From an uncultured Rhodopila sp. (lineage in GTDB: Bacteria; Pseudomonadota; Alphaproteobacteria; Acetobacterales; Acetobacteraceae), in NCBI RefSeq assembly GCF_903944925.1, contig NZ_CAJATU010000167.1, positions 1 to 64,000 on the forward strand: DNA of 64,000 bases, written 5' to 3'. Below the pieces are notes generated by a model. It was not told the origin of the DNA, ran no database searches, and worked only from the letters and a program-made list of their open reading frames with translations. The position numbers were made by a program, and so were the translations under genes. This document shows positions 10,245 through 18,688 of the stretch, in pieces. Within the stretch, counting starts at the first letter, position 1. Every line of letters starts with the position of its first letter.

Positions 10245-11609
10245 TCAGCCCGCATCTTTTGGCCGCGGCGACCCCAGCGGCACCGGCAGCCAGATGCTCA
10301 CCGTGGTGCCCTGGCCGACTTCGCTCTCGATCAGCAACTGGCCTCTGTGGCGGTTGACGATGTGCTTGACGATCGCCAGCCCCAGCCCGGTGCCGCCGAC
10401 AGCGCGGGAGCGTCCCTTGTCCACCCGGTAGAACCGCTCCGTCAGCCGCGGCAGGTGCTCGCGCGGTATTCCCGCGCCCTGGTCCGTCACGGCGATCACC
10501 ACCCCCCGCCGCGCCGGCCAGCGGTCCCCCGGCGGCGCGATCCCGGCCGCCACCGTCAGAACCCCGCCGTCGCGACCGTATTTCACCGCGTTATCCAGCA
10601 AATTCTGCAGCACCTGCGCCATCTGGTCGCTGTCTCCCGCGACCTCCGGCAGATCGGCCTCGATTTGCAGCGCCAGTTGCAGGTTGCGCTCGGTCAGCCG
10701 CGGCTCGAAACCCGCCACCATTCGCGACACCAGCTTCCCCACGTCCAGCGGTTGCGCCGGAGTCTGATGCTCGGTCAGCTCGATCCGCGACAGGCTGAGC
10801 AGGTCGTCGATCAGCCGGTTCATCCGCGCGCCCTGCTCGGCCATGATCTCCAGGAAGCGCTGCTGCGCCGGCGGGTCGTCCGCCGCCGGGCCGCGCAAGG
10901 TCTCGATGAAGCCAATCAGCGAGGCGAGCGGGGTGCGCAGCTCATGGCTGACATTGGCGACGAAGTCGGCGCGCATGCGCTCGACCACGCGTTCGCGGGT
11001 GCGGTCCGACAGCACCAGCAGTGCGAGGCCGCCATCCGCCAGCGGCGGGTCCATCGGCACCACGGTCGCATAGACATCGCGCGGCATCGGCACGCGCAGG
11101 CCGATCTCGGCGGTTTGCGCGGTGTGGGTGGTGAGGGCGCGCTCGATGGCGAGGCGCAGCCCGGGGTGGCGCAGAACCGCGGCGATGTCATCGCCGAAGG
11201 CGGTCCTGGCAGCGGCGTTCGCGCGTTGCACACCTCGGTCGCGGCCAAGGACGATCACCGGGTCGGGCAGGCGCTCCAGGATCAGGGTGTCGGCGCGGCG
11301 GTGCTGTTCCAGCAATGCGGTGCGCGCGGCCAGGTGACGGGAGAGCCGCTCGATCTCCCGCCCCAGCGCGTCCATCAGCACGGCGGCCCCGGCCTCGGGC
11401 ACCGCTTCGTCCGACGCCACGCGGCGGACCGAGCCGGTGAGACGATCGAGGTCGCGGGTCCAGACCAGAGCGAAGGCAAAAGCCGCGGCGATGCTGACCA
11501 CGATGCCGGCCAGCGCCGGACCGACGTAGGACCAGCCGGTGGCCGCAAGGACAACGAACGCCATCGTCGGCGCCGCCGCCAGCCACAGGGTGATGACGAA
11601 CCGCCTCAT
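10245..11609 (-). CDS. PhoR-like membrane sensor histidine kinase
   Basis: A 454-residue inner-membrane kinase. Two adjacent hydrophobic segments fill roughly residues 5-50. A HAMP-like linker and a PAS domain follow (ILERLPDPVIVLGRDRGVQ). The H-box is FVANVSHELRTPLASLIGF with the histidine near residue 221, and the HATPase domain has N-box LDNAVKYG, then G1 DQGAGIP and G2 GTGLGLAIVK. The H-box and following RMNRLIDDLLSLSRIE closely match PhoR, the phosphate-limitation sensor. No phoB, pstSCAB or phoU lies next to it, so the assignment stays at family level. The start is uncertain: I use the ATG at 11609, just before the first membrane segment; the frame extends to 11699. Confidence 0.8.
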   Translation of the reverse strand: MRRFVITLWLAAAPTMAFVVLAATGWSYVGPALAGIVVSIAAAFAFALVWTRDLDRLTGSVRRVASDEAVPEAGAAVLMDALGREIERLSRHLAARTALLEQHRRADTLILERLPDPVIVLGRDRGVQRANAAARTAFGDDIAAVLRHPGLRLAIERALTTHTAQTAEIGLRVPMPRDVYATVVPMDPPLADGGLALLVLSDRTRERVVERMRADFVANVSHELRTPLASLIGFIETLRGPAADDPPAQQRFLEIMAEQGARMNRLIDDLLSLSRIELTEHQTPAQPLDVGKLVSRMVAGFEPRLTERNLQLALQIEADLPEVAGDSDQMAQVLQNLLDNAVKYGRDGGVLTVAAGIAPPGDRWPARRGVVIAVTDQGAGIPREHLPRLTERFYRVDKGRSRAVGGTGLGLAIVKHIVNRHRGQLLIESEVGQGTTVSIWLPVPLGSPRPKDAG

Positions 11610-11987
11610 GGGGTTGGAAACCCCCGGCACCCGGGCTGACGACGGGGGGAAAAGGGCCGCGCGTGCATGGGTCCGCCTTGGATCTGGTGGCGCGCTCATA
11701 CCCTGGCCGCCCGGGCGGGGCCATACGCTATTCCATGCTGCCGCGCGCCTTGATCTGCATCAACGACATCATTTCGTTGGCGTTCTTCTCGTGTCTCTCG
11801 CTGCCGTTATTGCATAGCGGGAAACCCGGCAGCCCGGGTATCACGTGCCGTGACGGCAGGATCGGCGGCGTCTGATCGCATTTGCGCGCCGCCGCGGGAG
11901 GGATGTCCGCCCAGGAAAGCCGATCGGCCAAACCCGGCGAGCCGCCGCACTGATACTCCAGGCAATCAGACTGTGAAGGTGATACCG
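11610..11987. other. Gene-free divergent region between the sensor kinase and the 5'-nucleotidase
   Basis: This interval separates two divergent genes and must hold both promoters. I see no good coding frame: a small plus frame at 11663-11875 and the 5' extensions of both neighbours lack family similarity. A search by eye for a Pho-box-like pair of CTGTCAT elements found none. Confidence 0.4.
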
Positions 11988-13955
11988 ATGAATCGTACGC
12001 CCGAATCACCTCCCGCGGCGTTGAACGAAAAGGCCGTCGCGGGCCGGTCTGGCGAAACACTGTCGCGCCGCGATGTGTTGACCGCCGCCGGGGGGGCCGG
12101 TGCCGTCGCGGTCTTGCGTGGACGACCGGCATCGGCGGCAGACGGCAAGCAGACGTTCACGATCCTGCACACTAACGACCTGCACTCGAACTTCATCGGG
12201 CTGGCCCCGGCGCTTGATTACACCCCCGCCACGCTCAATGACGACGCCACCCGGGGCGGGTTCGAGCGTCTTGCCACACTGATCGCACAGCTTCAGGCGG
12301 TGCGGCAGGGCCGCGGGCCGGTGCTGGTGCTCGACAGCGGGGACTATAGTATGGGCACCGCGTTCGCCGCCGCCACCCGCGAAACCGGCGGCGAGCTATT
12401 GCTGATGTCCCGCCTGGGGTACGACGCCACCACCTTGGGCAACCACGATTTCGACCTCGGTCCGGACGGCGCGGCCGAGTCCATCGCGGTGGCCGCCGCC
12501 GCCGGGCGCGTTCCGGCGGTGGTTGCATCGAATTCGGACTTCTCCGCGGATGACCCGGCCCTGGCCGGGCTTCAGCGCCTGTCGAGGGACGGGGTCATCC
12601 GCCGCTATACCATCATCGAGCGCGGTGGCATCCGCTTCGGCATCTTCGGCGTGCTGGGCAAGGAGGCCCAGTTCTACACCGCCGGCGCCGGCGCGGTGAA
12701 ATTCGCCGATCCGGTCGAAACCGCCCGCGAGATGGTGAAGCTGCTGCGCGAGAGGGAGAAGGCCGACGTCATCATCGCGCTCAGCCATGGCGGGCTGGAG
12801 AAGGACAAGGACGGACGCTACACACGGGGCGAGGATGTCAGCCTGCCCGAGGCGGTTCCCGGTATCGACGTGGTCATCGGCGGCCATAGCCACACCGAAC
12901 TGCCGGAGCCGATCATCGTCAACGGCCGGACGCCGGTGGTGCAAAGCGGGAAGTACGGCGAAAACCTCGGCGAACTGGTGATCTCGTTGGATGGCGGCCA
13001 ACTGAGGGTGGACTCCTACCGGCTGTTTCCCATCAACGACACCATTCCCGGCAATCCGCCGATCGCCCGGGATATCGGCCGGCTCAAGACGACGGTCACC
13101 GAGGTGGTGTTCGCGCCGCGCGGCTACGCGATCGACCAGCCGCTTGCGGTGGTGTCCCGAGACATTCCGAACACGTTCACCGACATCGCGGCCGGCACGG
13201 TGCTTGCCAACCTCTGCACGGATGCGTTCCGAAGCGCCACGCGAGCGGATATCGGGTTCACCGCCAACGGCATGTTGCGCGCCGGCTTCACCCGCGGCAA
13301 GTCGGGGGTGCAGACGGTCTACGACGTGTTCGCCCTGGCGCCGCTCGGCGCCGGTGTGGTGGACCCGACGGCCGGCAGTGCCCTGGTGACGGGCTACTTC
13401 ACCGGGCAGGAACTGAAGCATCTGCTGGAGTTCCTGCTGGTCGATAATCCGGCCCATCCCGGCGAGTATTTCCCCCGCGCATCCGGCATGCGGTTCCGCT
13501 ACGACCCGTCGCGTCCGAAGTTCGATGTCGTCACCGCCATCGACATCGGCGACCTCGACCGCGGCTACCGCGCGATTGACATCAGCGGGAACGACCCGCG
13601 GCTGTTCAGCCTGACCTGCCCGCTATATCTGGGCCTGATCCTCGTGGCGATTCCCAAATACACCATGGGCAAGCTGCCGCTCGCGGCCAAGAACAAGGAT
13701 GGCCAGACGCTGACGTCGAAAGTTGAGGCGTTGAACGATCCTCGCGATGACACGCCGTACCTGCTACCCCCGGGCGGCACGCTGGACGCGGCCAGTCTCG
13801 ACACCGAGACGAAGAAGGGCGCGGTCCGGGAAATCAAGGAGTGGCAGGCGATCATGGATCACCTGCGCAGCCTGCCGGCCGCCGGGCCAGGCGAACTGCC
13901 GGTGATACCGGTGGATGAGCGCGCCGCGGAAGTCCGCGCGATCAAGCTCGGCTGA
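11988..13955 (+). CDS. Exported bifunctional metallophosphatase/5'-nucleotidase
   Basis: A 655-residue Tat-exported enzyme (signal SRRDVLTAAGGAGAVAVL, then AASAAD-like cleavage) expected to hydrolyse nucleotides or cyclic nucleotides in the periplasm. The metallophosphatase domain shows ILHTNDLHS near residue 60, DSGDYSMGT near 112, GNHDFD near 150, SHGG near 266 and GGHSHTE near 298. A C-terminal 5'-nucleotidase substrate domain follows from about 380 (GFTANGMLRAGF, DVFALAPLGAGV). GAAGGTGA eight bases before the ATG at 11988 supports the start. An arylsulfatase follows after 95 bp in the same direction, suggesting a small periplasmic phosphate/sulfate-ester scavenging unit. Confidence 0.9.
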   Translation: MNRTPESPPAALNEKAVAGRSGETLSRRDVLTAAGGAGAVAVLRGRPASAADGKQTFTILHTNDLHSNFIGLAPALDYTPATLNDDATRGGFERLATLIAQLQAVRQGRGPVLVLDSGDYSMGTAFAAATRETGGELLLMSRLGYDATTLGNHDFDLGPDGAAESIAVAAAAGRVPAVVASNSDFSADDPALAGLQRLSRDGVIRRYTIIERGGIRFGIFGVLGKEAQFYTAGAGAVKFADPVETAREMVKLLREREKADVIIALSHGGLEKDKDGRYTRGEDVSLPEAVPGIDVVIGGHSHTELPEPIIVNGRTPVVQSGKYGENLGELVISLDGGQLRVDSYRLFPINDTIPGNPPIARDIGRLKTTVTEVVFAPRGYAIDQPLAVVSRDIPNTFTDIAAGTVLANLCTDAFRSATRADIGFTANGMLRAGFTRGKSGVQTVYDVFALAPLGAGVVDPTAGSALVTGYFTGQELKHLLEFLLVDNPAHPGEYFPRASGMRFRYDPSRPKFDVVTAIDIGDLDRGYRAIDISGNDPRLFSLTCPLYLGLILVAIPKYTMGKLPLAAKNKDGQTLTSKVEALNDPRDDTPYLLPPGGTLDAASLDTETKKGAVREIKEWQAIMDHLRSLPAAGPGELPVIPVDERAAEVRAIKLG

Positions 13956-14050
13956 CGAATGCTTCGGCCGGCGGCCACCCGCTACCGGCCGTGGTGCGAC
14001 CTCGCGACAGCGAGCCCTGAAACGACCCGTTTACGGAGCACGGTCAACAC

Positions 14051-15676
14051 ATGACAAACCGACGATCGCGAAATGCGACCCGCTTCCTGCTGCTCGGCCT
14101 GATGCTGACAGCAGGCTTATTATTCGGCCGCACAGCCTTGGCCCAGGGGGCATCCGGCAGCAAGCCCAACATCGTCATCATCTGGGGCGATGATATCGGC
14201 ATCACCGACATCAGCGCCTACTCGCACGGGCTGATGGGCTTCCAGACCCCGAACATCGACCGCGTCGCCAAAGAGGGCGTGCTGTTCACCGATTACTACG
14301 GCGAACAGAGCTGCACCGCCGGTCGCGCCGCCTTCCTCACCGGCCAAAGCGTCTTCCGCACCGGCAATTCCAAAGTCGGCTTGCCGGGCGCCGATATCGG
14401 GCTGCAAAAGGAAGACCCGACCATCGCCGAGTTGCTGAAGCCGCTCGGCTACGCCACCGGCCAGTTCGGCAAGAACCACCTGGGCGATCTCAACAAGTAC
14501 CTGCCGACAGTGCACGGGTTCGACGAGTTCTACGGCAACCTGTATCACCTGAACGCGGAAGAGGAGCCCGAGGACCGCGACTATCCCAAGGACCCCGCGT
14601 TCCGGGCCAAGTTCGGGCCGCGCGGTGTGATGCACAGCTTCGCCAGCGATGTAGACGACCCGACCGTGGATCCGCGTTTCGGCCGCGTCGGCAGGCAGCG
14701 GATCGAGGACACCGGGCCGCTGACCAGGAAGCGGATGGAGACGATCGACGACGACATCGCCGCTCGCGGCGCCGCGTTCATCGATCAGCAGGTCAAGGCC
14801 GGCAAGCCGGTATTCGCCTGGATCAACTTCACCCACATGCACTTCCGCACGCACCCGAAGCCCGAGAGCGTAGGCCAGTCGGGCCGCTGGCAGAGCGAAT
14901 ACCACGACGTGATGATCGATCACGACAAGAACGTGGGCACGATCCTGGCGAAGCTGGATGAGCTTGGCATCACCGGCAATACGATCGTCATGTACAGCAC
15001 GGATAACGGGCCGCACATGAACTCCTGGCCGGATGCGGCGATGACGCCTTTCCGCAATGAGAAGAACTCCAACTGGGAAGGCGCCTACCGCGTCCCGGCG
15101 CTGGTGCGGTGGCCCGGCAAGATCAAGCCCGGCAGCGTTTCAACGGAGATCATGTCGCATCTCGACTGGCTGCCCACGTTGCTGGCCGCGGCCGGTGCGC
15201 CGGATGTCCCGCAGAAGCTGCTGACCGGCTATACCATCGGCGACATGACCTACAAGGTGCATCCCGACGGCTACAATTTCGTGCCTTACCTGACCGGGCA
15301 GGCGCCGAAGGGTCCTCGCGAGAGCTTCTTCTACTTCTCGGATGAGGGCGACCTGGTCGGGTTGCGCTACGACAACTGGAAGCTGGCCTTCGCGGTGCAG
15401 CCGGCGGAAGGCACGTTGCGCGTGTGGCAGCAGGAGTTCGAGCACCCGCGGGTGCCGTACATCTTCAACCTGCGAACCGATCCGTTCGAGCGGGCGCCGA
15501 TAACGTCGAATACCTACTATGACTGGATGCTCGACCACGCCTATCTGCTGGTGCCGGCGCAGGCCTATGTCGGTCAGTTCCTCGCGACGTTCCAGGAGTA
15601 TCCGCCGCGCCAGAGGGCGGCGAGCTTCTCGATCCGGCAGGTGCTGGAAAAGCTCGGCGAACCGGCCCAGGAGTAA
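14051..15676 (+). CDS. Exported arylsulfatase (formylglycine-dependent sulfatase)
   Basis: A 541-residue sulfatase-fold hydrolase with a Sec-type signal (LLLGLMLTAGLLFGRTALAQ). The N-terminal metal site GDDIG is near residue 46, and the maturation motif CTAGRAAFLTG is near 87. Its Cys must be converted to formylglycine by a separate enzyme that is not in this window. Further landmarks are GKNHLGD and TDNGPHMNSWPD. The chain is the size of bacterial arylsulfatases and resembles the subgroup with a long GYTIGDMTYKVHPDGYNF region. The start codon follows CGGAG at about 12 bases. It probably shares a transcript with the nucleotidase upstream, and a perfect palindrome at 15714-15743 follows it. 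Confidence 0.9.
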   Translation: MTNRRSRNATRFLLLGLMLTAGLLFGRTALAQGASGSKPNIVIIWGDDIGITDISAYSHGLMGFQTPNIDRVAKEGVLFTDYYGEQSCTAGRAAFLTGQSVFRTGNSKVGLPGADIGLQKEDPTIAELLKPLGYATGQFGKNHLGDLNKYLPTVHGFDEFYGNLYHLNAEEEPEDRDYPKDPAFRAKFGPRGVMHSFASDVDDPTVDPRFGRVGRQRIEDTGPLTRKRMETIDDDIAARGAAFIDQQVKAGKPVFAWINFTHMHFRTHPKPESVGQSGRWQSEYHDVMIDHDKNVGTILAKLDELGITGNTIVMYSTDNGPHMNSWPDAAMTPFRNEKNSNWEGAYRVPALVRWPGKIKPGSVSTEIMSHLDWLPTLLAAAGAPDVPQKLLTGYTIGDMTYKVHPDGYNFVPYLTGQAPKGPRESFFYFSDEGDLVGLRYDNWKLAFAVQPAEGTLRVWQQEFEHPRVPYIFNLRTDPFERAPITSNTYYDWMLDHAYLLVPAQAYVGQFLATFQEYPPRQRAASFSIRQVLEKLGEPAQE

Positions 15677-15713
15677 TACCCGTCGGCGTAGACCGGCGCA
15701 CGGTCACTTTCAA

Positions 15714-15743
15714 CGTCATGGCGGGCGGAGGCCCGCCATGACG
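15714..15743. repeat. Intergenic palindromic repeat, perfect hairpin copy
   Basis: Arms 15714-15726 and 15731-15743 are perfect 13-base reverse complements starting CGTCATGGCGGGC around a four-base loop. The arm sequence equals the core of the 61396-61484 copy. It lies between the convergent sulfatase and cheZ genes and could also act as a terminator. Confidence 0.65.
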
Positions 15744-15803
15744 ATGCCGGACCAGTATAACACGGCTGGCCGCGGCGCGGTTTTCCTGATGACCCGCCGC
15801 CCG

Positions 15804-16379
15804 CTACCCGAACATCGAATCGACCGCGTCCTGCAGCAGGTCGGGGTTGTCCTCGCCCGCCGGGGCGGCCGAGGCGGCTGCCTCGCCCTCCGGCACGATG
15901 TCGGTCAGCATCGTCTCCACCTGCTGGAGGTGCTGGATGGCGCGGCGGATGCGCTGGCCGGTGACGTCCTGGAAGGAGCACGCCTCGAAGATCGCGTTGA
16001 CCTTCTCGTTCACCGCCTGCACCGCCGCGGGATCCGCCGAACCGTCGCGCAGCCAGTCGCTGATCGCTTCCGCCGCCTCCATGATCCGGTTGGCCGCGGC
16101 CTCGGTCGCCTGCACCACGGCCTCCAGCTCCAAACCGCTGTTGCGGGTGGCGGCGGCGGGCATGGCGATCAGGCCGGTGATCTGCTCCCTGATGCCCTTG
16201 AGCTGCCCGGACAGGTTGTTCTCGCTGAAATCCATCAGGTCCACGGTGGCATGGATTTCGGCGCTGAGTTCGGCGATGCGGCGATCGACGAAACTTCGCA
16301 AATCGCCCATTTCGGCCCGGATGGCCGTGGTGATGGCCGCGGTGATCGCCTGCTGGATCTGGTCTGCCTGGTTTGCCAC
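15804..16379 (-). CDS. cheZ: CheY-P phosphatase CheZ
   Basis: CheZ removes phosphate from CheY-P and so terminates the chemotactic signal. The 191-residue helical protein carries the active-site segment ACSFQDVTGQRIRRAIQHL near residues 133-150, with the Asp and Gln expected from the QDxTGQ signature. It ends in an acidic tail LLQDAVDSMFG of the kind that binds CheY. The start is a GTG at 16379 with only a weak upstream purine run. No other che or flagellar gene is adjacent: its neighbours are a sulfatase and a copper ATPase. The only other chemotaxis gene in the window is the receptor at 54445-56730. Confidence 0.85.
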   Translation of the reverse strand: MANQADQIQQAITAAITTAIRAEMGDLRSFVDRRIAELSAEIHATVDLMDFSENNLSGQLKGIREQITGLIAMPAAATRNSGLELEAVVQATEAAANRIMEAAEAISDWLRDGSADPAAVQAVNEKVNAIFEACSFQDVTGQRIRRAIQHLQQVETMLTDIVPEGEAAASAAPAGEDNPDLLQDAVDSMFG

Positions 16380-16431
16380 GTGCCTGTCACCCCGTCGGAG
16401 AGGCGGCCATCAGACCATGCAACGGTTAATA

Positions 16432-18573
16432 TCAGGTTAAAGGCCGCCACCGTCGCAGCAGCAGCGCATTGCAGACCACGCTGACCGAGGACAGCGCCAT
16501 CGCGGCACCCGCCACCATCGGGCTGAGATAGCCCAACGCCGCCATCGGGATCCCCAGCGCGTTGTAGGCGAAGGCCCAGAACAGCCCCTGCCGGATTTTT
16601 CGCACCGTAAGCCGCGACACCTCGATGGCGTCGGCGACCAGCGACAGGTCGCCGCGCATCAGGGTGATCCCCGCGGTTTCCATCGCGACGTCGGTGCCGC
16701 CCCCCATGGCGATGCCGACATCGGCGGCGGCGAGGGCAGGGGCGTCGTTGATGCCGTCGCCGACCATGGCAACCGGGTGGAGGGCGGCTACGGCTTCGGC
16801 CTTGCCCTGCGGCAGGATGCCGGCGTGGACCTCGTCGATGCCGAGCTGCGCCGCGACCGCGCGGGCGGCGCCCTCGGCGTCGCCCGTCAGCATGACGGTG
16901 CGCAGGCCCATGCGGTGAAGCTGGTCGATCGCCTGCCTGGCCCCCGGCTTGACCGTGTCGGAGAACCCCAGCACGGCTGTTGCGCGGCGGTCAGGCGCGG
17001 TCTCGGCGAGGTAGGAGACGGTGTGGCCGGCCTCGGCCATCGCCGCCGCATCGGCTGCCAGCGGGGCGAGGTCGATGCCGTTATCCGCCATCAGCCGGGC
17101 GTTGCCGAGGATCAGGTGCCGGTTGCCTATGGTTGCCGCGACGCCGAGGCCGGGCATGGCGCGGAAGGTTTCAGCGCGCGGTTTTTCGATGGCCTTTGCG
17201 GCGGTGCGGACAGCCGCGGCCAGCGGGTGCTCGCTGCCGGCCTGTAGCGCAGCGGCGTCGGCCAGCGCCTCAGCCGGGACGATGCGGGCCAGCGAGGGTT
17301 TCCCCAAGGTCAGCGTGCCGGTCTTGTCGAAGGCGACTGTTCGCACCGCGTGGGCGCGCTCCAGCGCCTGGGCATCGCGGATCAGGATGCCGCGGCGGGC
17401 GGCCATGCCGGTGCCGACCATGATGGCGGTGGGGGTGGCGAGGCCGAGGGCGCAGGGGCAGGCGATGACCAGCACGGATACCGCGTTCAGGATCGCCGTT
17501 GCCGGGGCGGCCCCGGCGATCAGCCAGACGGCGAGGGTCGCCAGCGCGATCCCGATAACGACCGGCACGAACACTGCGCTCGTTCTATCCGCCAGCCGTT
17601 GGATCGGCGCTTTCGTGGCCTGGGCGTCCTGCACCAGGCGGACAATGCGCGATAGCATGGTTTCGGCGCCGATGGCGGTGGTCTCGATGACCAGGTGGCC
17701 GTCGGTGTTGATGGCGCCGGCCGCGACGCTGTCGCCGACGGTGTGGTCTGCCGGCAGGCTCTCGCCGGTGAGCATGGAGGCGTCGATCGCGCCGCTGCCC
17801 TGGACGATGCGGCCGTCGACGGGGATGCGTTCGCCCGGGCGGCAGACGATCAGGTCGCCGTGGCGGATGGCGGCGATCGGGGTTTCGGTCTCGGTGTTGT
17901 TTTTCAGCAGGCGGGCGGTGGTGGGACGGAGTTTCGTCAGTGCGGCGAGGGCGGTGAGGGTGCTGCGCTTGGCCTTCGCCTCCAGCCATTTGCCGAACAG
18001 GACGAAGGTGATCAGCAACGCGGCGGACTCGAAATAGAGGCCGTGCGCGTGGCCGGTGCCGAGCCAGATCCAGGTGGACAGACCCCAGGCGGCGGTGGTG
18101 CCGAGGGCGACGAGCAGGTCCATGTTGCCGGACAGCGCGCGGGCGGCGGCCCAGCCGGCTTTGTAGAAGCGGGCGCCGAGCCAGAACTGGATGATCGTGG
18201 CGAGGGCGAATTGCGCGGGTGCAGGCAGCATCAGGGCGGGGATCGCCATGCCGAGCAGCAGCGGGGCGCTGAGCACGGCGGCGGCGATCAGGTGGATGAG
18301 GTCGGTTCGGTCTTGGGGATGGGTATCGGCGGCGGGCGGGGCCTCGGGGCGGATTTCGGCGGCGGTGAAGCCGGCTTTGTGCACGGCGTTGATGAGCGCC
18401 TGGAGGTCGGGGTGGTTGGCGGTGACGCGGGCCCGCTCGGTGGCGAGGTTGACGGCGGCGGCTTCGACGCCGGGGACGCGGGCGAGGACTTTCTCCACGC
18501 GGCTGACGCAGGAGGCACAGGTCATGCCGGTGATGGCGAGGTCGATGGTTTGGGTTTCGGTGTCGGCTGGCAT
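16432..18573 (-). CDS. copA: Copper-translocating P1B-type ATPase
   Basis: An inner-membrane pump expected to export Cu(I). The 713-residue chain has one N-terminal heavy-metal-binding domain with GMTCASC near residue 16 and eight membrane helices. The metal-transport CPC is in CPCALGLATP near 372, the phosphorylation site is DKTGTLT near 414, the SEHP motif follows, and GDGINDAPALAAADVG is near 606. One metal-binding domain and a CPC motif place it in the Cu+ group, though silver or Cu2+ is not excluded. The ATG at 18573 has no clear Shine-Dalgarno. No copper-responsive regulator or chaperone gene is next to it, and I see no obvious CueR-type promoter in the 115 bp upstream. Confidence 0.92.
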   Translation of the reverse strand: MPADTETQTIDLAITGMTCASCVSRVEKVLARVPGVEAAAVNLATERARVTANHPDLQALINAVHKAGFTAAEIRPEAPPAADTHPQDRTDLIHLIAAAVLSAPLLLGMAIPALMLPAPAQFALATIIQFWLGARFYKAGWAAARALSGNMDLLVALGTTAAWGLSTWIWLGTGHAHGLYFESAALLITFVLFGKWLEAKAKRSTLTALAALTKLRPTTARLLKNNTETETPIAAIRHGDLIVCRPGERIPVDGRIVQGSGAIDASMLTGESLPADHTVGDSVAAGAINTDGHLVIETTAIGAETMLSRIVRLVQDAQATKAPIQRLADRTSAVFVPVVIGIALATLAVWLIAGAAPATAILNAVSVLVIACPCALGLATPTAIMVGTGMAARRGILIRDAQALERAHAVRTVAFDKTGTLTLGKPSLARIVPAEALADAAALQAGSEHPLAAAVRTAAKAIEKPRAETFRAMPGLGVAATIGNRHLILGNARLMADNGIDLAPLAADAAAMAEAGHTVSYLAETAPDRRATAVLGFSDTVKPGARQAIDQLHRMGLRTVMLTGDAEGAARAVAAQLGIDEVHAGILPQGKAEAVAALHPVAMVGDGINDAPALAAADVGIAMGGGTDVAMETAGITLMRGDLSLVADAIEVSRLTVRKIRQGLFWAFAYNALGIPMAALGYLSPMVAGAAMALSSVSVVCNALLLRRWRPLT

Positions 18574-18688
18574 GGGGGTGATTAGGGTGGTGGGGTGGGT
18601 GGGGGCAAGGTGCGAGGCTGCTTCGGTCCTTGGGAAGGATGCGACAAATCCGCAATGATGCGGCTAGCCGGAGCCTCAGCAGGACAAT

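Noticed and set aside
10140-11639. 499-codon plus-strand frame
   Set aside because: Antisense to the sensor kinase, which has all kinase motifs; the plus frame has none.
11663-11875. 70-codon plus-strand frame with a hydrophobic stretch
   Set aside because: The Shine-Dalgarno is absent and the frame overlaps the likely promoter region of the nucleotidase.
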